Part shown: one piece after another, positions 20,876-31,559 of the stretch
How positions within the stretch are numbered: position 1 is the first letter of the stretch
Layout: every line of letters begins with the position of its first letter
From: Nematostella vectensis
Lineage: Eukaryota > Cnidaria > Anthozoa > Actiniaria > Edwardsiidae
Length of the DNA: 64,000 nt
Assembly: GCF_932526225.1 (NCBI RefSeq)
Contig: NC_064034.1
Span: 11,854,887 to 11,918,886, forward strand
Direction: 5' to 3'
Notes under the pieces: generated by a model
Seen by the model: the letters and a program-made list of their open reading frames with translations, nothing else
Databases searched by the model: none
What the model was told of the DNA's origin: nothing
Made by a program: the position numbers and the translations under genes

Positions 20876-22543
20876 ACCAATCAGCAGAACACTTTGTCTG
20901 TCATTCAAATTACAATCACCAAATCACAGTTCACTGCTGAGTCAATCGTACAAATAATAACCGCATATAAAACAATAGTCTTTAATTTGCGTAGTCAGCA
21001 CGTGAAAATGCGCGTGACAAATTTCAGCATCACTTTTAACTCACTATAAATTACAGCGATTCGCATAGTTTCAAGGCCCACTACCAAACATTTTAAAAAG
21101 AAAAATCTTAAAAAGAAACTGAACCAAGGGGTCGTCCACACTAGCACGGGTTCAAAAGTATCCGGATTCGTGTTGCCAAAACAGATAGAACTGAAATTAG
21201 TTCACTTTAAATTATTTCCCTTCAAATTCCCGAGATGCAACAAGCACACGATATATACAATGATTATTCATAACATCAATAATATATAGATTTAGGCATT
21301 GCCTAAGAGTGGAACTCCAAGCCAAAACTTTGCATATCCTCGCTCGGTAATTTCGATATCAATACGAAAGCCTGCTTGCGACGCTACCGATGACGTCACA
21401 CATCACGTGACTATCTCCTTGAACTGCATAATATTTTTTGAGTTTGGTTGTCTGCCGATGTTTCTACGCTTACAATTTTTAGTTGACAACTCATTCGCAT
21501 CCACACCATCAAAACTTGCTAATAGTTATGTGGCTGTCAAGTCACGTGATCTGTGAAATCCATAACGTATTAAACAAAAATGTCCACATTTCATGATCGA
21601 AACATCTTCAGACAACAAGACTTTATAGGAGATGCCATGGAAGGTGTCAGAAGGGGCCAGCAGCTAGTCACCTGATGTGTGACGTAATCGATCATAAAGT
21701 CATAAAAAAATTACGCATCTAGAGCCCCACCTACACTAAAAATTTTTAGTGACAATTTCTATGTGACAATTTTTATTTGCTAGTGTATTTTGCTAGAGCA
21801 AGTCGTCAATTTTTATGTGGAAACTATAGTTGCTCAAAAGCTAGCAGTTTGCTTTTTCTTGGCAATTAAAAATTGTCACACATGAAAAATCGCTAGTGTA
21901 GATGCCAGCAAATATAGTTGTCAACTAAAAATTGTAAGCGTAGAAACATCGACAGACAACCAAACTCAAAAAATATTATGCAGTTCAAGGAAATAGTCAC
22001 GTGATGTGTGACGTCATCGGTAGCGTCGCAAGCAGGCTTTCGTATTGATATCGAAATTACCGAGCGAGGATATGCAAAGTTTTGGCTTGGAGTTCCACTC
22101 TTAGGCAATGCCTAAATCTATATATTATTGATTTTATAAATAATCATTGTATATATCGTGTGCTTGTTGCATCTCGGGAATTTGAAGGGAAATAATTTAA
22201 AGTGAACTAATTTCAGTTCTATCTGTTTTGGCAACACGAATCCGGATACTTTTGAACCCGTGCTAGTGTGGACGACCCCTTGGTTCAGTTTCTTTTTAAG
22301 ATTTTTCTTTTTAAAATGTTTGGTAGTGGGCCTTGTAACTATGCGAATCGCTGTAATTTATAGTGAGTTAAATGTGATGCTGAAATTTGTCACGCGCATT
22401 TTCACGTGCTGACTTTAAAACGCAAATTAAAGACTATTGTTTTATATGCGGTTATTATTTGTACGATTGACTCAGCAGTGAACTGTGATTTGGTGATTGT
22501 AATTTGAATGACAGACAAAGTGTTCTGCTCATTGGTTAGTACA
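20876..22543. mobile_element. 1.67-kb fold-back element with ~620-bp inverted arms
   Basis: The left arm (about 20876-21490) is the inverted copy of the right arm (about 21917-22543) at high identity, with few substitutions and small indels. The 426-bp centre holds shorter inverted words (TAGTGACAATTT, AATTGTCAC, CTAGTGTA). The same 85-residue reading appears on the plus strand of one arm and the minus strand of the other, as expected of arms rather than genes. Related sequence lies at 14880-14965. No transposase is visible. Confidence 0.85.
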
Positions 22544-23640
22544 GTCTACGGACTGAGTGTGAATTAATGAGTTTTCACACCCGGGCCATGCGTTTAGTGA
22601 GGTGCTGTTTTGCTATTTCACCTAATAACATCGGCGGGAAATTTGAGGCAAATAACTCTTCAGAAATATTAGTACCTAGACGTTTTGCAGCGCACTTTGA
22701 AAAGCAAAGAATTTTGTTGCCACTTCAAGAAAGAGTCTTACAATAATGTGCTAGTAGAATTTGTAGAAACAACATTAAAGTGATGCATTCTACCGTTTTT
22801 ACGAAGCTATGTTTCTGGTACGTGTCTGGCTACTTTCTACTTTCGAATTTTTGGGCAACTATATTTAACGGTATCGGTTAAAATATCGGTTAAAAATCTC
22901 TTGCACGCCAAATGCTTTGAAAAAAATATCCGGTTCACCCCAAAACGTGCCCCCCCCCCCCCCCCCCCCCATCAAGAATCAAATGGTCGGCCTCTTAGTT
23001 TTACATCTTTCAATGGAATTTGTTTGCTGCAAAATTGTTGCATTGTCCATGACTAACCAGGCGGCAATTACAGCCAGCAACATGCCGACTCATTGTTTGG
23101 TTTGGACGTAAAACGCAAAACATATTGCTCTTCAAGTTAAATGGTTTTGCAACATTATTGGAAAACTAGTCGAGTGTCTTTGTTTTACCGCAGTGCAGTG
23201 TTTGGGCGAGACAATAGATAGCAGCACGGTAATATTCTGATGTTACCATCACTCCAAGCTAACTCCGTTACAGGGGGACGTTGGGGTTTGTGGTATTGGC
23301 CTTTTTTTGCACGAAATTGCAACAAAATTGCAAAAAAACATGCGGTGAGGCGGTATTTAAAAACTCGTCTGCGAGATTTTGCTAAGACGGCGGTATTGCG
23401 GTAAAAAATTTAAATATTGCGGTGTTAATTAGTCCTGCGGTTCTCGGAATTTGCCCATTGTATGTAATGATCTAGCGGAAAACCTGGTAAATGCCGGGGT
23501 GTCGCTCATGCCTTTCAAAACCTCGTCCTTCTATGCGGTATGCGATATTTTAATTTTTTTTCCTGCGCTACTTTCGAAACTTTTGAAACGGTTTTGCGGT
23601 AATAAGACCCCCCAACGTTCCCTCCTTAAACCCAAAAAAA
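22544..23640. other. Intergenic stretch, nothing recognised
   Basis: Contains a C-run at about 22949-22970 and repeated GCGGTATT words at 23340-23430. No gene recognised. It lies 3' of the minus-strand carboxypeptidase gene. Confidence 0.4.
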
Positions 23641-23682
23641 CAGTACAATAAAACCACAGATAGATTGCTAGAACACTTGTGA

Positions 23683-23688
23683 TTTATT
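23683..23688 (-). terminator. Poly(A) signal of the carboxypeptidase gene
   Basis: AATAAA on the minus strand, 45 bases after the stop codon of the carboxypeptidase gene, indicating a very short 3' UTR. Confidence 0.6.
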
Positions 23689-23732
23689 TGCTAGAAACAA
23701 AAGACAATTGTGACGTTTCTGATAGACGTTTC

Positions 23733-26700
23733 TTAGACTTTCATTTCCTGTACCATGGCTTTAATAGCGGCAAACGTCTCGACTCCTGTTGGCAGGATCT
23801 GATTGGCGGGTAGAACGAATCCGTACTTTCCCTCGTCCCTCAGTTCCAATCCATACGAGTATTCGATGCCAAGTACACCGGTTGCCCAGTCCATGGTTCC
23901 GCCAGAGGTTGCATCTAAAATTGAGTATACAAAAGAGTTTTTCAATCTTGTCGGAACGGAAAGACAGGTAAACGGAAGGACCTGCAGTTGGACAGAGCGA
24001 CGGACAGGCAGATAGAGAGGTAGAGAGACTCTCAGACAGACGGACAGACAGATAGAGAGGTAGAGAGACTCTCAGACAGACGGACAGACAGATAGAGAGG
24101 TAGAGAGACTCTCAGACAGACGGGGACAGACAGATAGAGAGGTAGAGAGACTCTCAGACGGACGGGCAGGCAGATAGAGAGGTAGAGAGACTCTCAGACG
24201 GACGGACAGGCAGATAGAGAGGTAGAGAGACTCTCAGACGGACGGACAGGCAGATAGAGAGGTAGAGAGACTCTCAGACAGACGGACAGACAGATAGAGA
24301 GGTAGAGAGACTCTCAGACAGACGGACAGACAGATAGAGAGGTAGAGAGACTCTCAGACAGACGGGGACAGACAGATAGAGAGGTAGAGAGACTCTCAGA
24401 CGGACGGACAGGCAGATAGAGAGGTAGAGAGACTCTCAGACGGACGGACAGGCAGATAGAGAGGTAGAGAGACTCTCAGACGGACGGACAGGCAGATAGA
24501 GAGGTAGAGAGACTCTCAGACAGACGGACAGACAGATAGAGAGGTAGAGAGACTCTCAGACGGACGGACAGACAGATAGAGAGGTAGAGAGACTCTCAGA
24601 CGGACGGACAGACAGATAGAGAGGTAGAGAGACTCTCAGACGGACGGACAGGCAGATAGAGAGGTAGAGAGACTCTCAGACAGACGGACAGACAGATAGA
24701 GATGTAGAGAGACTCTCAGACGGACGGACAGACAGATAGAGAGGTAGAGAGACTCTCAGACGGACGGACAGGCAGATAGAGAGGTAGAGAGACTCTCAGA
24801 CAGACGGGGACAGGCAGATAGAGAGGTAGAGAGACTCTCAGACAGACGGACAGACAGATAGAGAGGTAGAGAGACTCTCAGACGGACGGGGACAGGCAGA
24901 TAGAGAGGTAGAGAGACTCTCAGACAGACGGACAGACAGATAGAGAGGTAGAGAGACTCTCAGACGGACGGGGACAGGCAGATAGAGAGGTAGAGAAACT
25001 CTCAGACGGACGGGGACAGGCAGATAGAGAGGTAGAGAGACTCTCAGACAGACGGGGACAGGCAGATAGAGAGGTAGAGAGACTCTCAGACAGACGGACA
25101 GACAGATAGAGAGGTAGAGAGACTCTCAGACAGACGGACAGACAGACAAACGAAAAGCTGACGTACAGCAAACAGAAAGAGGACAGACAGAAAGACAGAC
25201 AGATACACAGCCGTGGACAGACAGACAGATAGTCAGAGGATCGGACAGACAAGGGACGGACGGACAGACAGGTTTGTTTTGGTTTATGTGTATCCTTTGC
25301 AAATCATGGCTACGCCTAAGATTTTGTGAGATGGCATCGAGGCCAATGGCTTTTGTATCACTTACAGATGATGATAGAGGATGGTCCCAGTCTGTAGTGT
25401 GTGCCATACACCTTTCGCAATGCCTCTACAGCCTTTTGTCCTGCAGGTTTCTGTCAAGAGATATTAACAGTTTATTTAGTAATGACTTTTACTTTAGTTA
25501 CGGACAAATTCTGATGTTACGGAGGAAACGCAAATTCAATCTAAGAAAGAATGGTCCCCAAAAATTTGCATTGCGAGAAAAAAAAAAACTAATCGAAGGT
25601 TCGCCTAAGCCCAGTTAATAGCTCCCATTCTGATAATTAGCAAACGATAGTAGTGATAGTAGTGATGTGACGATGCATCACTCGTTTCGTGAAGACTGAC
25701 CACTTTAGTGTTATATGCCGGGGGATACGCCCTGTTGAAACCCCATGACGTCATCCAGAGCTGGCTGTACGCGTGAATATCCATGTAGCCGATAAGTGAC
25801 TTCCGGTTCCGGTACAGGTAGCGAGCAACGTTCAACGCTTCCACTTCCGAGAAGGGCCTGGGTCCACGGTAAGTGTCTCGGCAAGGATCAGAGCTTGTAC
25901 CGACACCTATCAATCGAGGTTCATGTCAATCATCAATTCCTGCCCTTCATTTATCCTTGTCAATCATTTATCGATGCCATGTCAATCATAAGTATCAATG
26001 TACCTCCCCACTTGAAGCTCCAGTTTCTGTTTGGGTCTGCTCCATAGCATCCTCCGTAAGGCTTGCGTGTCTTCCTCCACATGCGGTTCTGACCAGACAA
26101 GCAAAAAACGAAAAAAAACATTATTAAACAATGTGCCTCTGATAGCCCTAAGCAGCCCCCTCCAAGAGCAGTACTAGTATCAGCATGTCCTCGTACCCTC
26201 CTTACCATTAGGAGACGCAAAAGAAGTTGCAAGAGGTGAAGAAAGAGGACGGAAAAAATCCACTTTCCTTTCTCCCTAATTCACATACTTTCGTGTGATT
26301 TTCACGCGCGCATAAACTCTTACGTCTCCGTTTCCATCTTTGCCTTCATTTCCTTTCGCTATTAAAAAGAAGGCTGAACCAACGCTATCGGAAAGACCGA
26401 GCAAAGAGACGAAAAGTAAGCGCCGTATGCTCGAGCATAAACTTACGTGTGTGTGGGTATACACGTATCCATCAACGTTGAGGATAGGCATGATAACGAA
26501 GTCCATTTTGTCCAGCATCGCCGTGACTGTCTGGTCCTTACCATACTTATATAATATCTGGAAAATAAGACCACATTGTAGGATGATCGGTCGAGATGGG
26601 TCGAATTTATTAGGGTGACCTCACAAGTCACAGCAAATGTTACTAGCATGTCACGCACACCACGACTTATACTAGACGTAAAACTGTACAGGACTTTCTG

Positions 26701-29700
26701 AACTCACGTCAAATCTAATGTCACACTACATGTTCGTTCCTGGGTGTGTCACACAACACATCACGCAACACACCACATGTCACGCTAGATGTCACTAACT
26801 TGCATGATCAGCAAGGACAAGCAAATCGCCTGTGTGATCCACTCACGGGCATGTCACACAACACATCACACCACACGTCACTCTAGATGTCGTTACCTGG
26901 TTCAACATGTACATGCAAGTCGCCTGAGTGATCCATTCACGGGCGTGAATGCCGCAATTCATGAAGAACGTCTTCTTCCCTCTTCCTGAGCTGATCTGTG
27001 ATTACAACGCAAGTCACGTTACTAGCAATACGAGTGGTACTCAATAATTCGGGGCCTGCTACAGCTGCTACGGTAATTTTATTAACCAAATTCATTAATC
27101 GGCCGATTGAGAAGGATACTTTCTATCACATTGTATTATGCTACGATAACAAAATGGCGGTATTATTGGCCTATCAAGGAGTACGCAGCTGCTTTGTCTC
27201 CTATTATCTTTGTTCTACAAAGGAGTTCTTTTGTCTCTATTCTTCTCGTTCTTTGTGTCGAGGTGCGGATATTGTTCATTTGCCCAATCAAATTGCAGCT
27301 TGTAAGAGCTGCGTACCGACCCTATCAAGAGTTAACAACAAACCTTGACGGCTTTCATTGGTCGGCCCTCATAGGTGTTTCCCAGGTTCTGCATGGTGGC
27401 GAGTTGGGAGTGTTGTCGCACCAGATTATCCATCTCAGTATAGATCTGCAAGGAAAGCAGTGAACATTTAACTATGCCATAATCCTGTCAATCACTCTTC
27501 GTGCAAATTGATCGGAGTAACAGGATCACTCGCTGCGCCCATTCTCCGCGAGCAGGCAAGAGAAGATGGTACCTCATTATTAAAAACAAGGACCAGGGAG
27601 AAATATTAAACTAACTACACTTCTCCTAGTGCCTTGGAGTTGGCGTTCTCCGCAGGAGGCAAAGAGGGTTTTTTGTCAAATAATGCCATCGATACCAACC
27701 TCCCCTTATGCTGTATGCATGTTGATGTGTGACGTTGCTTGTGACTAAACATGATGTAACCGTACATGACGTGTTCCACGCTGTGTTGCGTTATATTATT
27801 TTACGTGACACAACGTGACACCTACCGCTTTGTTACGTGTTATGTCAACGCTATGTTGCGTATGCTATTGTGCTACGTAATGCTTAGTGACACTGACCGC
27901 TTAGTTAGGCGTTATGTCGTTGTTGTATTGCGTGATGTTACGTTACGTGACACAACGTGACACCTACCGCTTTGTTACGTGTTATGTCAACGCTATGTTG
28001 CGTATCCTATTGTGCTACGTAATTCTTAGTGACACTGACCGCCTAGTTAGGCGTTATGTCATTGTTGTATTGCGTGATGTTACGTTACGTGACACAACGT
28101 GAAACTGACCGCTTGGAAAGTGTTGTATTTCTGGTAGTCAAAGCCAGATGAGCGTGAAGCAGGTGGGTTCTGTTTGCTGCTGAGAGCGTCGAGGTCGGGA
28201 ATCTGTATGGTGAACACGATGCTTTTAGAGGCCAAAAGCTTGGCCAGCTTGGCATAGTCATCGTGCGTCACGCGGATATCCACAGGGACACCCACTTCCG
28301 CTGGGTGAGTCCAGAAATCCAACTCAAAGTCCTGTAAGGTATTGAGTGACAGTCATAATTGGGACTATCACTAGACATTAAGGACACAGAAAAAAATTAA
28401 GCATATATATTGCTGATAGTTGTAATGATGAGGGAGAGGGGGAGAGGAAGATGATGGAGGTGCTGATATGATTGACAATGATGATGTTAAAATGTTTAAT
28501 AATGATGATGTTGAAATGTTTAATAATGATGGTGTTGAAATGGTTGATAATGAAGGTTGTCAATGTGATGGTTGTAGTCTTTGATAGTAACGATGACAAT
28601 GAACGATTATGACGATGTAGATACTAATTGAAAACAAAAATGATGATGGATAATATGACGTTGATGATTGGCTGAAATCGAAATGATTGACATGACGATC
28701 ATTTGAAGAATGGTGATGTGGATAAAGGGAGTGATGTCTTTTTGCTATTGTTGATGATGATGGTTGGTTTTTGGTTGATGATGATGGATGGTGGTTGGAT
28801 GGTTGATAATAATGGGTGATGGTTGGTTGGTTGATAATGATGGATGGTGGTTGGTCGATGATTGATGATTGGTGTTCGGCTGATGATTAATGGGTGGTGG
28901 TGGCGGCGGTGTGCTGGTGATGATATTAGGGTAACACTCACTGTGTTGCTGTCGAGAGATGCAATAAAGTCTAACTGCGCCTTTGATGAAGGAGTCAGCC
29001 GCAAAACGCGACCCCTGAAAAACACGTGCAACGATAATTTTAGGGTTGTGATTCACCTCTGGTAAAACAAGTGAGAGAGGCAGATTGATGAATCATAAGG
29101 AGAACTTTACGAGGAGGCGTACTTGAGTTCGAGACTTTGTTCGACGTATTATTATGTAAACGCTTCTAAGCAGAGACATACTTTTTTTTCTTGAAAAAGT
29201 GGGAGAGAAATCGTCATGGGTTGAATATGATATCCAAGAGACCTTAGCCCCTGGTGAAGGCTGACTTGCTAATATTTCTGGCAGCATCGCAGTTCTTTTG
29301 AGAAATGCATTCATTTTAAATATCAGGGGTTGTTTTGAAATGATGCGTTTGTGACAATATCCAAGAAGCACGACAGACCCCGGGACATCAACAGTCGTTA
29401 TCGTTCAGGTTTGTCTTTTAGGTGCATAGCTCGGAGCGCGTTTCAGAATGGTCATAGAAATATCGTGTTGCGTCCCTAACTTACTACGCCATCATGGCGA
29501 TTCTCTGTGACTTTCTATCTTTTCTTTGCCCTGTTCCTGTAAAAGCGGTTTTGCCTTTTACAACCCAGCGCAAGAACACGCGCATTGAAGTAAGAACACT
29601 AGCGTGAGGAAATCAGACAGCAGCGCTCGCTTTTGCGATATTAAAATAAAAATAGAAAAAACACTTTTGAAGTGTCAATATGTAAGCTAGAAAGTGCGTA

Positions 29701-30678
29701 TTAAGTTTGGCCCGCTTCAATGAAAAACCAACTATTACCCCTTAAAATTCTGGCTGCCGGCCTAGGGGCCAAAGTGCGTATTGTTATTCGTTGCGCTTGA
29801 CAGGGATTCACTGGATGTTGATTGGTACTACCCATTTGCCTCTTTTGGCCAATCCGTTAAAATTGACTTAAATTAACAATCAATTGATTAATCAAACGAA
29901 ATAAGGCATCAGCCCAAACATTTCTCATGACCAAACCTAAACCAAAGCTATCAATACTGCGCTATCCATTTGAGCGTGAAACGCCAATAGTTTTGTCGAT
30001 GAGTTTTAGCGTTAAAACTATACGTTTTGACGTAACAACAGCATGTTGTCAAGGCAAGCTTTAAATAATGTTAAGTATAAAAAGGCAAGTGGAATTTTAG
30101 CGGGCTGTCTGATTTTCAGGGGTGAAGCGATTGAAGCTGTCAAACGTTGGGATGTTTGAAGGACGCATTCTTGACTCTAGATTTCTTTTGACAATAATGA
30201 ACTATACTCAAGTTTAAGTCCAATACGACCAAGATTTGAAATATTTATTCGTCGACTTAGGGGAGGCGAAAAATGTGTTGTATTTATTTTGCGCATAACT
30301 CTTTCCAAATTTTAGTGAACAACGAACAACTTATTTTGAACTTGTTCGCGACAATAATCAATTTCCAGGGAGAATACATCGTGGCTGAGTCAAACACGCC
30401 GTGAATTTTTATATCTTCAATGTTCTTAATTTTTTACCGAGAGTGTAACCTTTGTTAGCACCTTGAAAACAGGATAGCACTGTAACATAACTTGATACTA
30501 TTACATAGGTGGTACTATCAAAATTGATGATATAATCAGGATAGTTATTCTTGTGTTTTCGCTTACATTGGGAAAATTGATTATATAATCAGGATAATTT
30601 TTATTGTGTTTTTACTTACATTGGGCCGGCACTAGCGGCACCGATAGCCAAAAACAGCAGAATCACCGCAGACCTCAT
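23733..30678 (-). CDS. Secreted M14 pro-carboxypeptidase (A/B type), complete
   Basis: Ten minus-strand exons: 30678-30620, 29014-28942, 28331-28110, 27445-27344, 26995-26897, 26557-26447, 26088-26004, 25906-25701, 25450-25366 and 23914-23733. They join in frame to 407 aa. The start gives a clear signal peptide ([17 protein letters not shown]). A propeptide of about 95 residues follows ([18 protein letters not shown]), then the zinc peptidase domain. Using CPA numbering in brackets, the zinc ligands are H169 and E172 in IHAREW (69, 72) and H295 in IHAYSQ (196). Substrate residues are R227 (127), N242-R243 (144-145) and Y348 (248), and the catalytic glutamate is in [11 protein letters not shown] (270). 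C236 and C259 match the conserved disulphide. The residue at the specificity position (255) is Met, favouring A-type hydrophobic C-terminal cleavage over B-type. It is likely a digestive or gland zymogen. Confidence 0.97.
24001..25150. repeat. 38-bp tandem array, about 30 copies (intron 9)
   Basis: The unit is AGAGACTCTCAGACAGACGG followed by ACAGACAGATAGAGAGGT, with CAGACGG/CGGACGG and GGACAG/GGGGACAG variants. It fills most of the last intron of the carboxypeptidase and grades into simple GACA repeats up to about 25270. Cys/Ser-rich frames through it are artefacts. Confidence 0.93.
26756..26960 (-). repeat. Partial duplication of carboxypeptidase exon 5 in the next intron
   Basis: 26820-26855 (GCAAATCGCCTGTGTGATCC and on) copies the end of exon 5 at about 26913-26948 (GCAAGTCGCCTGAGTGATCC) with a few changes. 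CACACAACACATCAC and CTAGATGTC flanks are shared too. The unit is about 100 bp. The copied piece has lost its splice donor, so it is a dead exon fragment. Confidence 0.75.
27799..28105. repeat. 148-bp tandem duplication (intron 3)
   Basis: Two copies (27799-27946 and 27947-28094) rich in TTACGTGACACAACGTGACA words, with a partial earlier unit from about 27757. The array ends within a few bases of the donor of carboxypeptidase exon 3. Confidence 0.85.
28420..28910. repeat. Degenerate GATGATGG/TTGATAATG low-complexity tract
   Basis: Interspersed GATGATGATGG, GGTTGGTTGATAATG and AATGTTTAATAATGATG units in carboxypeptidase intron 2. The His/Asn-rich and Pro-rich frames through it are low-complexity artefacts. 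Confidence 0.7.
29050..30520. other. Carboxypeptidase intron 1, nothing recognised
   Basis: The large first intron. Short frames exist on both strands without domain features. No RNA gene or TIR was recognised. Confidence 0.4.
30518..30623 (-). repeat. 53-bp tandem duplication of the exon 1 splice donor
   Basis: The segment with the donor of carboxypeptidase exon 1 (CCCAAT, then GTAAGT, boundary at 30620) is repeated 53 bases further into the intron (CCCAAT, then GTAAGC, boundary at 30567). The words TTACATTGGG and TATATAATCAGGATA, or close variants, are shared. Use of the second donor would add an immediate in-frame TAA. Confidence 0.8.
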
Positions 30679-30699
30679 GAGTCTTCCTTCGTCTCTGAT

Positions 30700-31555
30700 C
30701 TTCGATCAAGTGTTCCAGGATCAAACGTTCCACCGTGAGGTAGGCTAGAACTTCTGTTTCAATATTTTCAGGTGAATCAACTCTGATTCGAGATTGTGTT
30801 GATAGTTTATGATTATTGGTGTCAGACGGGACAATAAGGTTAAAGCATCAATCACTCACGTCGCGTTCACTATTGACAAGAGGTGAACCGGGCTATTTAT
30901 GATAGGATGATGCAAAATTACTCGTTTGTGCAGATGGAATTCGTATTTACGGAAGTCTAGCACTGAAAGGAGAGCTGAATCAGCATGTGTGCGGAGCTGT
31001 TTAGAGGCTGGTCAATAGATAATTGATTCGTAAGAGTGCTAGTTGAATCTAAAAAACATTGAGTCATCTATTTGGTAAATTTATAAAATGATTTAAACTC
31101 AACATATGTTAAAAATTTCATCTTAACAAAAGAGTCCGCAACTCCCTTTCCGTCTGTTAACTCGAGCGAGACTCTTTTGAGAGAGAGAGGCGGGGGGTGG
31201 GGGGGGGGGGGGGGGGATGGGCGTACTCCCTAGTAAGTGACGAATCAGCAAACTACTGTTTAAGAAGGTTTATGGTTTTGAGGAGTGAGAGATCACAAGC
31301 AATAAAATAAAACTGCAATGGGACGTCCTTAATTTAGTTATTAGTTAAAACTCTAAGACGATCGTTTACTTTTTTTTCTATTTATAGATTAATAAATTTT
31401 AATCATCGTCGGTTAATTAGTTTGAATTTAAGTATTAGTCAATTTTGAAAAAAAGTGGTCTAGTGCCTGCGCATTCGCAGTACCATATCCTTAGCAGCAT
31501 GACGCACATTATTGTTCTCAGGCATTCTCGGCCTAAACGGTGGAACAAAGCTCGG
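30700..31555. other. Upstream region of the carboxypeptidase gene
   Basis: The presumed promoter and 5' UTR on the minus strand. A CATAAATAG box at about 30894-30902 is a weak TATA candidate, about 220 bases before the start codon. A G-run lies at about 31192-31216. Nothing else recognised. Confidence 0.35.
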
Positions 31556-31559
31556 AACT

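Noticed and set aside
21299-22108. Two near-identical ~80-aa proteins on opposite strands
   Set aside because: They are the two arms of the fold-back element, not a gene pair.
24920-25252. Ser/Cys/Leu-rich minus-strand protein
   Set aside because: Reading through the 38-bp intronic array and GACA repeats of the carboxypeptidase intron.
28699-29056. His/Asn/Pro-rich minus-strand proteins
   Set aside because: Mostly the GATGATGG low-complexity tract. Only 28942-29014 is a real exon.
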